Of a stretch of DNA of 64,000 nucleotides, positions 20,477-29,540 are shown in pieces. The stretch comes from Salaquimonas sp041736675 (GTDB lineage: Bacteria > Pseudomonadota > Alphaproteobacteria > Rhizobiales > Rhizobiaceae), in contig JBGSTD010000039.1 in assembly GCA_041736675.1 (NCBI GenBank), positions 28,651 through 92,650 of the forward strand. Reading direction: 5' to 3'. Every line of letters starts with the position of its first letter. Position 1 is the first letter of the stretch. Below the pieces are notes generated by a model that saw only the letters and a program-made list of their open reading frames with translations, ran no database searches and had not been told where the DNA came from. A program made the position numbers and the translations under genes.

Positions 20477-20881
20477 ATGCCACTTTCCCTCGTCGCCTAT
20501 CTTTCAACGGTTGTCATTTTTCTTGCCATTGATTTTGTCTGGCTGTCCTATGCCGCGAAGAGTTTTTACAAGCTGCATCTGGGTGATCTGATGCTCGACA
20601 AGCCGAACCTTGGTATTGCCGCAGGGTTTTATCTGACCTATGCAATTGCGGTGGTTGTGCTGGCGGTGATGCCCGCCTTGCGCGCCAATGACTGGACCAC
20701 GGCACTTCTTTATGGTGCGCTGCTCGGCATGGCTGCCTATGGAACCTATGATATTACAAACCTGGCAACATTGAAAAACTGGCCTGCCATTGTCTCGGTT
20801 GTGGACTGGATCTGGGGAACTGTCTTGACCGGCTGCGTTGCCATGCTGGCGTTTTTTGTAACACGCTGGTTTTCAGCCTAG
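20477..20881 (+). CDS. DUF2177 family membrane protein
   Basis: 134 aa with four membrane segments. The DUF2177 signatures VIFLAIDFVWLSYAAKSFY near the N-terminus and YGTYDITNLATLKNW in the middle are clear. Function of the family is unknown. Start ATG at 20477, in a short intergenic region after the HNH pair; apparently monocistronic. Confidence 0.85.
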   Translation: MPLSLVAYLSTVVIFLAIDFVWLSYAAKSFYKLHLGDLMLDKPNLGIAAGFYLTYAIAVVVLAVMPALRANDWTTALLYGALLGMAAYGTYDITNLATLKNWPAIVSVVDWIWGTVLTGCVAMLAFFVTRWFSA

Positions 20882-20922
20882 AGGGAAATACAGGTATCGG
20901 GCAGGCCAAACCGGCAGGCATG

Positions 20923-20953
20923 AAAAAGCCCCCGGTCGGGGAAAACCGGGGGC
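20923..20953 (-). terminator. rho-independent terminator
   Basis: Perfect 9-bp stem GCCCCCGGT/ACCGGGGGC followed, on the minus strand, by a run of five T. Downstream of the EF-hand gene at 20988. Confidence 0.85.
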
Positions 20954-20987
20954 GCAGGAATTGGGGAACTCCTGGAACTGACGGATG

Positions 20988-21215
20988 TTAGCCGGCAGCT
21001 GCTTTCGCGAATTCGTCAGCGTTCAATCCGCCGCTTGCGTCGGCATCAGCTGCCTTGAACTGGTCTTCCGTCCAGGTCCAGCCTGCAGCAGTTGCTTCTT
21101 CCATCGTCACATTGCCGTCTGCATTGGCATCAACTTTCATGAAATCCGCTTCCTGGGCAAACGCTGGGAGGCCGGAAAGTCCGATTACTGCAAGTGCGAG
21201 AATAGTTTTCTTCAT
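20988..21215 (-). CDS. secreted EF-hand protein (copy 1)
   Basis: 75 aa from an ATG with AAGGAG upstream. A signal peptide (about residues 1-20, ending AFA-Q) precedes two EF-hand loops: VDANADGNVTMEEA and ADADASGGLNADEF. Both have Asp at positions 1, 3 and 5, so both could bind Ca2+. Likely periplasmic. It shares its layout, including ATAAGW-WTE.-FKAAD, with the gene at 21522, so the two are tandem duplicates, each with its own terminator. Confidence 0.82.
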   Translation of the reverse strand: MKKTILALAVIGLSGLPAFAQEADFMKVDANADGNVTMEEATAAGWTWTEDQFKAADADASGGLNADEFAKAAAG

Positions 21216-21521
21216 GATAGTCTCCTTTTTCAAGATTACGCTAACGCGGTTGCGCAGCGTTGGTTGAAAGATGGGAACCAAACGGGGCAACTTACAGGCG
21301 AAAAGGAATCAAAATTCAGGCATTGGGTAAAGCTTGGTTTCAGTTTTTATATTATTTGAACTCAACTTTTTTGACTTGAAGTTACATCGAACTATTTTCA
21401 CAGCAATTGTGCGTGAAATATCGCGGGATACAGGAATTATAGAAAATTCAACAAAAAAGCCCCTGTCATTGCTGACAAGGGCCGTTTTTCAATACCGGTA
21501 AAGGTATTAAAACACTCAAGC
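21216..21521. other. intergenic stretch between the two EF-hand genes
   Basis: 306 nt, AT-rich. It should contain the promoter of copy 1 and holds the terminator of copy 2 at its far end. No further gene seen. Confidence 0.6.
21453..21483 (-). terminator. rho-independent terminator
   Basis: GCCCCTGTCA / TGACAAGGGC stem with one mismatch, 5-nt or shorter loop, followed on the minus strand by six T. Terminates the EF-hand gene at 21522; a T-run on the plus side also makes it possibly bidirectional. Confidence 0.8.
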
Positions 21522-21761
21522 TTACATAGCAGAAGCGGCAGCGAATTCTTCAGCGTTCAGGCTGCCATCGGCATCCTTGTCAGCTGCTTTGAATTCTTCT
21601 TCAGTCCATTTCCAGCCGGCAGCAGTAGCTTCTTCCATGGAAACCATTGCGTTTTTGTCAGCGTCAACAACCGCAAAATCTTTCTCGCCAGCGTGTGAAG
21701 CGGCGAAAGCTGTAACAGCTGAGAAACCAACGAACGCGATTGAAAGCATAACTTTTTTCAT
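21522..21761 (-). CDS. secreted EF-hand protein (copy 2)
   Basis: 79 aa; ATG with ACAGGAG upstream. Signal peptide about residues 1-20 (VTAFA-A). The second loop, ADKDADGSLNAEEF, is a good EF-hand, but the first, VDADKNAMVSMEEA, has lost the usual Gly and the acidic residue at position 5, so it may not bind calcium well. A divergent duplicate of the gene at 20988. Two palindromes lie just upstream. Confidence 0.82.
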   Translation of the reverse strand: MKKVMLSIAFVGFSAVTAFAASHAGEKDFAVVDADKNAMVSMEEATAAGWKWTEEEFKAADKDADGSLNAEEFAAASAM

Positions 21762-22078
21762 TCAAAACTCCTGTAAGATGAACATGCCGACACGACAATC
21801 GTGTCTTGGCAGAGCCAGCTTTTCTGCCTGAATTCAGGCGAAAGTTTGTCATAATTGAAGCGGAATCCGGAAGTTGGAGAAATATCTTTTCAACAAATAT
21901 TTCGCAATTATTTCATATATTTGACTTGCAATCCTGCCATGTTGAATCAACGCGCAAATCCGTACTTCGCTACGCAAAGGTCATGTATGAAGGTACAGTT
22001 GATGGCATCGAAAAGCCGTTCCGCAAACGGGTGTTTGCGGAACACAAATATCAGTTTGCAAAGCAGATACCCAGACCC
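21762..22078. other. intergenic stretch upstream of EF-hand copy 2
   Basis: 317 nt. Contains the two palindromes at 21789-21839. Beyond that, nothing I can support; reading frames here are extensions antisense to the acyltransferase gene. Confidence 0.6.
21789..21839. promoter_or_regulatory. two perfect palindromes upstream of EF-hand copy 2
   Basis: GACACGA-CAA-TCGTGTC (21789-21805) and the continuous 14-mer GCCTGAATTCAGGC (21826-21839). They lie 28-78 bp upstream of the start codon on the minus strand, where operators or a leader hairpin would be expected. Confidence 0.5.
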
Positions 22079-24013
22079 CTACCGGCCTTCGAAAAAGCTC
22101 TCGACATTTTCCTTGCCGAGGTATCGCGCAATGAAGTCGCGACGGGCATCGGGCAGTTCGAGAACAGCAAGCGATGCCATGGCATGGTCAAGCTCCGGCC
22201 ATTCACCGGTCGATATGTATTTCAACCCGATATTGGAATACTGGCGATACAGCACAGGGAGCTTTCGCTCGCCATGTTCGAGTGCTTCAATAACGCAACC
22301 GATTTCAGCCAACGTTTTGGCGTTGCCAACAAGATCAGCCACGTCAATTTGCGGCGGCAATTGCACATTGTAGGGATGCAACGGACTGGCAAAACCGGCC
22401 ATCTTTTCGTTACTGCAGCGTTCCTCGATAAATCGCTTCAGCACATGACGCGACAGGGGCGAGAACGCCTGGGAAATGGTGACGGGACCAATCAGGTATT
22501 TGATCGACTTGTCGCGACGCAAAATGTCCATGATTCCGCGCCACATCATCATCAAGGGGGCGTAGGAACGCTGATAATCTTCACCAATGGCGGCACGGCC
22601 AAGTTCCAGTGCCTTGGGCAGCATATCGAGGAACGGCTTGTTCAACTTGAAAATCGAAGAGGTTACCAGATCGTGCGGATCGACGCCGCCTTCCACCCTT
22701 GACGGAATGATGTAACGGTAACTGCCCGCAATTCTGCTGTTTTTTTCATCCCATAACACCAGGTGAGAATAGACCCGGTCATATTCGTCAATCAAATCGG
22801 ATGGAGAAGCAACGCTGGCAGTTCCAGCGTATGCGTTGAAGCGCACATCAGCAATTGCCCCGGTCAGCTCATCCGGCATCCCGTGGGTGATATCAAACAC
22901 TTTCAGGCCGTCATGTTCAACAATGACCGGATACTCTGCCACTACTTTCGCCAGCGATTTTGTACCCAGAACAGCGACTGACTGCTTACTTCCAACCGCT
23001 TTGCGAACGTTGGTTGTCGCGCTGGCGGCGGTGGCAACTTTCTTCACGCGCACTGCGGGGGCATCCCTGCCCTTGCGAGAGGCGCTGTATTTCGGGTCTG
23101 CCAAATAGGTCAATGCCCGCGCAATTTGCCCGGGAGGGGCGATGCGCGCTGCCTTGACGATCTGTTCTGCAGGCACAGGATTGCCAAGGGTGAAGGCAAT
23201 GTCGTGTCCGCCCCGCATGAATTCACGCAAGATCATCAGCGTACGCAATTTGGGATGAACAAGACCAGCCGCCTGGAAGCGCCAGCTGTTACGGCCGGAA
23301 ACATGAACCGGCACCAGATTGGCATTTCCGGCTTCAACAAAAATGCGGACCTGATCTGTCCATTCACCGTCTTGAACAACTGTTTGGCCCCATTTCAAAT
23401 GTGAGCACAGACGACCTGGAAACAGCGCCAAATCACCGCCCTCTTTCAAATGCTTCAAGGCGGAAACCATGGACCGACGGTTCATCGCCCGATTTTTCTC
23501 GTTCATGAATGGATCAACAAAAAGCAGTTTGTGAGTAATTGAATCAGCACTGGTCAAAAACGAATTGGCGAACAGGCGAAAGTTTGGCCGGTATTGCTCA
23601 AGCATTGAATTCACAGCAAATGCATCTGGCATTCCATACGGGTGATTTGAAACAAACACCGCCGGTTTGCCCTCAAGCTTGTCGAATGCCTCAGGATTTG
23701 TGACGCGCCATTTTATGTCCAATTCCTTGAACAGATGGCTGATCATCAATTCACTTGAAGGCCAGGGCGTTCCAGCTTTCAGGCATATCTTGTTGACGGC
23801 ACCGATGCCTATTGCAGACTCTGCAAGCAGCACTAGCGCCCGGTCGAGCAAACCGCCGCCTGTCTTGTCCAGCAAAACTTCTGTCCGCAGATATTTAGGG
23901 CCAGGGCCGCCGGAACCATCAAAATTGAAACGATGCTGGATTGGCTGTGTCGACACACCCGCCTTAACATCAAGGGCGTTGGATGCGATCTCAGTCTTGT
24001 CGATTATTGCCAT
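22079..24013 (-). CDS. bifunctional acyltransferase: PlsC-like domain plus GNAT/OlsB-like domain (OlsF-like)
   Basis: 644 aa. Residues ~60-330 are a glycerophospholipid-type acyltransferase with the NHPYG variant of the NHxxxD motif and LFPGRLCSH as the second block. After a basic Ala/Lys linker (~330-360), the C-terminal ~280 residues match the hemolysin-related GNAT fold of OlsB (FDITHGMPDELTGAIADVRF; GSYRYIIPSRV; ELGRAAIGEDYQRSYAPLMMMWRGI). A fusion in this order is the layout of OlsF, which makes ornithine lipids from ornithine and two acyl chains. Assignment to ornithine lipid is inference. It is divergent from ggt. Confidence 0.8.
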   Translation of the reverse strand: MAIIDKTEIASNALDVKAGVSTQPIQHRFNFDGSGGPGPKYLRTEVLLDKTGGGLLDRALVLLAESAIGIGAVNKICLKAGTPWPSSELMISHLFKELDIKWRVTNPEAFDKLEGKPAVFVSNHPYGMPDAFAVNSMLEQYRPNFRLFANSFLTSADSITHKLLFVDPFMNEKNRAMNRRSMVSALKHLKEGGDLALFPGRLCSHLKWGQTVVQDGEWTDQVRIFVEAGNANLVPVHVSGRNSWRFQAAGLVHPKLRTLMILREFMRGGHDIAFTLGNPVPAEQIVKAARIAPPGQIARALTYLADPKYSASRKGRDAPAVRVKKVATAASATTNVRKAVGSKQSVAVLGTKSLAKVVAEYPVIVEHDGLKVFDITHGMPDELTGAIADVRFNAYAGTASVASPSDLIDEYDRVYSHLVLWDEKNSRIAGSYRYIIPSRVEGGVDPHDLVTSSIFKLNKPFLDMLPKALELGRAAIGEDYQRSYAPLMMMWRGIMDILRRDKSIKYLIGPVTISQAFSPLSRHVLKRFIEERCSNEKMAGFASPLHPYNVQLPPQIDVADLVGNAKTLAEIGCVIEALEHGERKLPVLYRQYSNIGLKYISTGEWPELDHAMASLAVLELPDARRDFIARYLGKENVESFFEGR

Positions 24014-24264
24014 TTATTTTTCAAAAGCCCTGTTCGTATGCCTGAGCCATACCCCATCTTTATGTCGATATTGACCGGCGAATGCAATGCCGGAATGGTT
24101 TCGGCAAACAATTGATTTGTAAAGAATCATTTCAGTGCGAATATTGGACACTTATCAATGTGCGTTTTTCATCCGTCAGAATTATGACGAGTTCGAAATG
24201 TAGTATTTCCAGGACCGAGAGATGCCGGGCTCTGAGTGGGTAAACAAAAATGGGAGATAAAACG

Positions 24265-26052
24265 ATGAAACGTCATATGCGACCATTTGGAAAATCATTC
24301 CTCTCTGCGCTTCTGGTGCTTGCCATCGCATGGTTTTCAACGGCGACGGCGCAACAGGCGGCCGATACCATTGCGCCCGAATTTGGCGCAATCAGACAGA
24401 GCAGCAATCTTGTCAGGGCAAACTCGGAAATGATAGTTGCCGCACATCCCGAGGCGGCCAAAGCCGGTTTTGCAATCCTTGAAAAAGGCGGCAATGCCAT
24501 TGATGCGATGATCGCCACGCAGCTTATTCTGGGTCTTGTCGAGCCACAATCATCCGGATTGGGCGGCGGTGCGTTTCTTGTCTATCATGACGCCAAATCC
24601 GGTAAAGCCACGACTTTTGACGGACGGGAAACTGCTCCGCTTGCCGCCAAGCCCGATCTTTTTGTAGGGCCGGACGGGGAAGCCTTGAAATTCATGGACG
24701 CGGTAATCGGCGGTAGATCGGTTGGCACGCCGGGAACCGTTGCCCTGCTTGAACACGCCCATAAAAAATTCGGCAAATTAATCTGGGCCGATCTGTTTGC
24801 TCCAGCCATCGCGCTTGCTGAAAACGGATTTGCAGTTTCGAAGCGAATGAACGAATCCATCGCCGGTTCGGCTGAAAGCCTCTTCAATAACCAGATCACC
24901 CGCAACTACTTTTTTTCAGAGGAAGGCCTGCCGATATTTGAAGGCACCCTTTTAAAGAACCAGCCTTACGCCGATACCCTAAAAGCAATTGCCACGGATG
25001 GCGCCAAAGCATTTTATTCCGGTGCAATAGCCGAGGATATTGTAAAGACAGTACAGGGCGCCGAAGGAAATCCGGGTCTTCTGGCGATTGTTGATCTAGC
25101 CAACTACAAGGTGATTGAGCGTGATCCCGTCTGCTTTGAATACCGCGTTTACAAAGTCTGCGGGATGGGACCGCCCTCATCGGGTGCCCTGACCCTTGGC
25201 CAGATTTTCGGAATGCTGGAAGACCATGATCTGGCTGGATTGGGTCCTGCAGATCCTGAAAGCTGGCGGTTGATAGGGGAAGCCTCGCGGCTCGCATTCG
25301 CCGACCGTGGCAAGTACATGGCTGACAGCGATTTTGTCAAAATGCCAAAGGGGCTGCTCAACAAGACATATTTGAGCGAACGGGCAAAGCAATTTGAAAA
25401 GGCGGCGAGCGGCGGCAAAGCCATGCCGACTGAAGCGGTGCAGCCGGGCAATCCGCCAACAGATCACGCTTTGTTTTTTGCCAATGACACCTCACTCGAA
25501 TTGCCATCGACCAGTCACTTCGTCATCGCAGACGGACAAGGCAATATTGTATCGATGACCACAACGATTGAAAACGGTTTTGGATCAAGGCTGATGGTAC
25601 GCGGCTTTTTGCTGAACAATGAACTGACCGATTTCTCGTTTACACCCGATTTTGGCGGCGTGCCGATTGAAAACCGGGTTTAACCGGGAAAACGACCGCG
25701 TTCCTCGATGTCGCCAACCATTGTCTATAAAGACAACAAGCCATGGCTTGCTATTGGTTCGCCAGGAGGGAGCCAGATCATCGGTTATGTTGCCAAGACA
25801 CTGATTGGCGTGATGGATTGGGGAATGGACGTGCAGGCCGCCATTGATCTGCCGCATCTTGTAAACCGCTTTGGAACTTTTGAGCTGGAAGAAGGTACGA
25901 ACGCGGCCAGTCTTGAGCCCGCTCTAGTAGAAATGGGCTACAAGACAAAGATTGGAAATCTCAACTCCGGGCTGCACGCAATCATGACTACTGATCAGGG
26001 CCTTGAAGGCGGCGCTGATCCCCGGCGCGAGGGAATTGCACTGGGCCGTTAG
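24265..26052 (+). pseudogene. ggt: gamma-glutamyltransferase interrupted by one in-frame TAA
   Basis: The ATG at 24265 has GGGAG upstream; signal peptide residues 1-30. The large subunit (SGLGGGAFLVYHD, FDGRETAP, GTPGTVA, MGPPSSGA) and the start of the small subunit (TSHFVIAD, Thr416 the expected autocleavage nucleophile) are normal. After residue 472 (IENRV) a TAA stands at 25681, where the family has Glu before PGKRPRSSMSPT; the frame continues unchanged for 122 codons with GSPGGSQIIG and a normal C-terminus at 26052. A GAA-to-TAA change explains it. Without readthrough the small subunit loses the oxyanion-forming SPGGS part and would be inactive. A sequencing error is the alternative. Confidence 0.85.
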
Positions 26053-26067
26053 CTAGATCATCAACCA

Positions 26068-26096
26068 AAAGCCCTGCGTGAGATTTGCAGGGTTTA
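26068..26096 (+). terminator. possible terminator after ggt
   Basis: CCCTGC/GCAGGG stem flanked by AAAA and TTTA, in the gap between ggt and the convergent small gene. Weak T-run; may serve both strands. Confidence 0.4.
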
Positions 26097-26119
26097 TCAG
26101 AATTGCATTCGGGAGTCGG

Positions 26120-26344
26120 TCAGACAACCATAGCTTTCATATTGGCTATAAGTCGCTCCTGCTCTGCGGTCAGCGCTTCAACGACCTTGAAATCTTCTTT
26201 CTGCTCAGCGCCAATGCGCTGGGAAATTACATTCATAAGCGCATTGCCGGAAGACTTCAGGGCTTCCATGCGGGCAATCATGCTTGCCTTGGCAACCAAT
26301 GCATCTGAGGGTGGATACTGGATTTCACTGACGGGACGTATCAT
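26120..26344 (-). CDS. small hypothetical protein, 74 aa
   Basis: ATG at 26344 (MIRPVSEIQYPPSDALV..), with GTGAGA upstream; a GTG 36 bases earlier has no ribosome site. Largely helical, with a possible coiled coil in the second half (EDFKVVEALTAEQERLIANMKA). No family recognised. Convergent with the broken ggt gene. Confidence 0.55.
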   Translation of the reverse strand: MIRPVSEIQYPPSDALVAKASMIARMEALKSSGNALMNVISQRIGAEQKEDFKVVEALTAEQERLIANMKAMVV

Positions 26345-26543
26345 TTCTGTCTCACTTTTATACTGACGCGGAGTTGGCACTGCCGCGAGTTACAAACAAA
26401 GCTAACATTTCCTTTTGGGAACTGATTTACAGATGATGAGCCAACAGACTTAAAAAATTCCTAACCGCCTGCCTAATTCGACTTTTGCTTCGCTGGCCGT
26501 TCAATGCTAATGGGCTATCTGATTTCCAGTTTCCATTTTCAGG

Positions 26544-27311
26544 ATGACCCCGTTGAAAATAGCATTTGTTGCCAGCAGAACCCGAGAAGCGGCTGAAAGT
26601 CTTGCCAACCTCGAAGCGAGATACGGCAATCACAAGCCAAACGGCGCAGACATCATTGTTGCTCTTGGCGGCGACGGCTTTATGCTGGCAACACAACATC
26701 GCTTCATGAATTCAAATATTCCGGTTTACGGCATGAACAAGGGAACGGTTGGTTTCCTGATGAACGAATACAACGAGGAAAATCTGGAAGACCGGCTGGT
26801 GAACGCAGTCAAAAATACCATTCAGCCTCTGGTTATGATTGCTCTGGACGCCAAAGGGAAAACCCATCGTCACAAGGCGATCAACGAGGTGTCCCTGCTG
26901 CGGCAGTCCTATCAGGCAGCCAGTTTGCAAATCTCGATTGATGGAAAGGTCAGACTTGAAAATCTGATAGGAGACGGCGTACTTGTCGCCACTCCCGCGG
27001 GGTCGACTGCCTATAATCTGTCAGCTCATGGCCCCATCCTGCCGCTGGATGCTCCATTGCTCGCATTGACGCCGATAAGCCCTTTCAGGCCAAGGCGCTG
27101 GAGTGGTGCATTGATCCCATCAAAAAGCCTGGTGGAAATCGCGATCCACGAGCCGGAAAAACGTCCTGTCAACGCGGTGGCCGACCACTTCGAGGTAAAA
27201 TCGGTCGTTTCCGTGACTGTGCGCGAAGACCCTGACTCGCATGGAATAATACTTTTTGATCCCAATCATTCGTGGGATGAGCGTATCTTGACAGAGCAAT
27301 TTCAGTATTAA
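26544..27311 (+). CDS. nadK: NAD kinase
   Basis: 255 aa, the short form usual in Alphaproteobacteria. The GGDG motif (LGGDGFML, residues 41-48), YGMNKGTVGFLMNEY, NEVSLLR and GDGVLVATPAGSTAYN are all in place. It phosphorylates NAD to NADP in the cytoplasm. ATG at 26544. Convergent, with a 9-nt gap, to the DUF2336 gene. Confidence 0.95.
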   Translation: MTPLKIAFVASRTREAAESLANLEARYGNHKPNGADIIVALGGDGFMLATQHRFMNSNIPVYGMNKGTVGFLMNEYNEENLEDRLVNAVKNTIQPLVMIALDAKGKTHRHKAINEVSLLRQSYQAASLQISIDGKVRLENLIGDGVLVATPAGSTAYNLSAHGPILPLDAPLLALTPISPFRPRRWSGALIPSKSLVEIAIHEPEKRPVNAVADHFEVKSVVSVTVREDPDSHGIILFDPNHSWDERILTEQFQY

Positions 27312-27320
27312 GGCCCGGAG

Positions 27321-28757
27321 TCATGCAGCGCGCGATATGCCACTGAACTTCTGAAATGCCGGGATTTTCAGCGATCCAAGGAATGACAAACGCGATTTGC
27401 CGCGATGCTCGCCGATACATACTGTATCGGTATCGGGACTGTCCATATTTGCCGCTACCAGGTCACCCGCAGCAAGGGTTACATCTGCCTCATTTTGCAA
27501 TGCCATGTCCGCCAGCTCTTCAGCGAACTGCAAGGTAAATGCCATCAATTCCTCGTTGGAATATTGAAGCTCCGGCACCTGTTCAGGCTCAGGCGCCGGC
27601 AATGCGCGCTTTTCCTCATTTTCCAGCGCCATCTGCGCAACTTTGCTGCGCGCATTGTCTCTTGCAGTCTCGGTGCAAATTTTTCTCAAAAGCATTAAAA
27701 GTTCGTCGACAATCTGATCACGTTTACCTTCGTAACCGGCGAGAATTTCCCTGGTCACGAGATAAGGAAGACGGTCGGGAGCACCGCCGTTGTCCATCTC
27801 GAGATGTCTGCGCCATGAACCGATAGCAGAGGCAAAGACATTCAGGGCTGACATTGGCAATCCCGCTTTGGCATACAGTGCGTGTAGCGCATTGAGCCGG
27901 CGATCTTGAAGTATGCGCTCAACACGGTGGAGCGGCTGGCCTGAAAGAATTGCGAGAGAATGCGCGAAAAGTGTCAGGTTTCCCATGCAGATTGAGCGAA
28001 GGAGAAAGCTTGTAGTCAGCTTCTTGCGTTCGATCAGGGCAACGACCAGATCAGAAATCTCCTCATCGCTAATTTGTGCCGCAAAGGTGATTGTAGCCTT
28101 GTCGCACACTTCGACCAGTTCCTTTTGAAGGCGCATCCTGGTCTTCTCATCCTCATTTTCATCAACGTCTTGAAGCGAAACGGCATAAAATTCAATCAAC
28201 AGCACTCGTGCCCGCATACCAATATCAGGGCGGGCCAACAGACAACTGCGCAAGTCGCGGCAATGGCCATGGCGCTCTGCCATGTGGTAAAAATCATTCT
28301 CCGCAAGCTGGGCTTCAGGATTTGTAACAAGTTCAATGCAGGCGGCCTTGCAGCCTGTCATGGCAATTTCAGCGCACAGGGCAGACGACAGTAGTGGCCG
28401 TGAAGCAATGGCCTTTTGCTGATCGTCATTTCCGGTTTTCATATATTGGATAAGTTCAACGTCCAGCAGGGCAGAGCAATTGGCAAAGACGGGGAGCGAG
28501 ACCTTTGGAATATCCGCTGCCAGTGCCAAAACAAGGTGGCGGGGCGGATTTGCAGCTTCCCCAAGAGCTTTGGCAAGAGCAAGGCGGACCTCGACATCGC
28601 AATCATCCAGAACGCAAGTCATCGCTACCTCTGCAGCATCCCGTTCGTGTTCGCTTAAATCCGTCAATTGCCAAGCGCGCACAAGTGCATCAACAGCCAT
28701 TACCTTTTTATCGACTGGTGCTATCTCCATCCAACTGACAAGACGTTCAATTATCAT
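27321..28757 (-). CDS. DUF2336 domain protein
   Basis: 478 aa from the ATG at 28757 (MIIERLVSWMEIAP..). The protein is almost all helix, with HEAT-like repeats such as DDCDVEVRLALAKALGEAANPPRHLVLALAAD, then a longer helical part and an Ala/Glu-rich C-terminal region. DUF2336 proteins are typical of Alphaproteobacteria and of unknown function. No membrane segment or catalytic motif seen. Confidence 0.85.
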   Translation of the reverse strand: MIIERLVSWMEIAPVDKKVMAVDALVRAWQLTDLSEHERDAAEVAMTCVLDDCDVEVRLALAKALGEAANPPRHLVLALAADIPKVSLPVFANCSALLDVELIQYMKTGNDDQQKAIASRPLLSSALCAEIAMTGCKAACIELVTNPEAQLAENDFYHMAERHGHCRDLRSCLLARPDIGMRARVLLIEFYAVSLQDVDENEDEKTRMRLQKELVEVCDKATITFAAQISDEEISDLVVALIERKKLTTSFLLRSICMGNLTLFAHSLAILSGQPLHRVERILQDRRLNALHALYAKAGLPMSALNVFASAIGSWRRHLEMDNGGAPDRLPYLVTREILAGYEGKRDQIVDELLMLLRKICTETARDNARSKVAQMALENEEKRALPAPEPEQVPELQYSNEELMAFTLQFAEELADMALQNEADVTLAAGDLVAANMDSPDTDTVCIGEHRGKSRLSFLGSLKIPAFQKFSGISRAA

Positions 28758-28923
28758 TTTACGCACACTCCACAAATCGCCAATCAAACCATGCGAGAGC
28801 CGCAATACCGAACGGGCATTAACGGATTTGAGAAATGTGCCAGAAAAGAATTAACGATCAGTTCACTATGAATTTTTGCATTTGATTAACTTGATTTGCC
28901 AAGATTGCGCGGCGAAAGAACGA

Positions 28924-29535
28924 TTATTTTCCCTGCCATTTGGGACGAAACAATTCGAATGTTTCGCCAAATTTCTGGTAGTCCATATAACCGAGTCTCG
29001 TAAGCGGCTTTGCTTTTTGGATGTCAAACCGACCATCCCTGATGAAGTCATCATCAATGTATATTCCCGTTACCTGACCAAGGACAAGAAAGTGGCCGGC
29101 GGAGTTTCCCGCCATATCCTTCAATTCAATAATATCGGTTTTCCTGCATTCCAACGCTGCCACCACGCCTGCAATTCGTGGAGCTGCGACTGTCGCGCTT
29201 TCAGCGGCATGCAAACCGGACAACTCGAATTCATTAACGTCTGCAGGCGCGGAGACAGAGCTCTGGTTCATCGCGTCAAGCATGTTCTCGCTGACATAAT
29301 TGCAAACAAATTCACCTGTATCACTGATATTCTGGATTGAATCCTTCCACTCCTGGGACGAAAACATCACCATGTCCGGGCCTGACGAAACAGCATTGAA
29401 ATAACTGTAGGGGGCAAGATTGGGAATGCCCGCTCTGCTGACGGTTGATATCCAGCCTATCGGGCGCGGGGCGACCAGAGCCTTGAACGGTGAATGGGAA
29501 AGGCCGTGATTATTCTTCGAAGGTTCATAAAACAA
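28924..29535 (-). CDS. flavin reductase family protein (FMN-binding split barrel)
   Basis: 203 aa from a TTG start whose ribosome site GGAG overlaps the stop region of the upstream nitroreductase, so the two are coupled. ALVAPRPIGWISTVSRAGIPNLAPYSYFN is the DIM6/NTAB FMN-binding signature; GTG or ATG options in frame are absent. Probably supplies reduced flavin or reduces flavin itself; substrate unknown. Confidence 0.85.
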   Translation of the reverse strand: MFYEPSKNNHGLSHSPFKALVAPRPIGWISTVSRAGIPNLAPYSYFNAVSSGPDMVMFSSQEWKDSIQNISDTGEFVCNYVSENMLDAMNQSSVSAPADVNEFELSGLHAAESATVAAPRIAGVVAALECRKTDIIELKDMAGNSAGHFLVLGQVTGIYIDDDFIRDGRFDIQKAKPLTRLGYMDYQKFGETFELFRPKWQGK

Positions 29536-29540
29536 TTCAC

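Noticed and set aside
25681..25708. Frameshift in ggt
   Set aside because: The two parts are in the same frame; the break is one stop codon, not an insertion or deletion.
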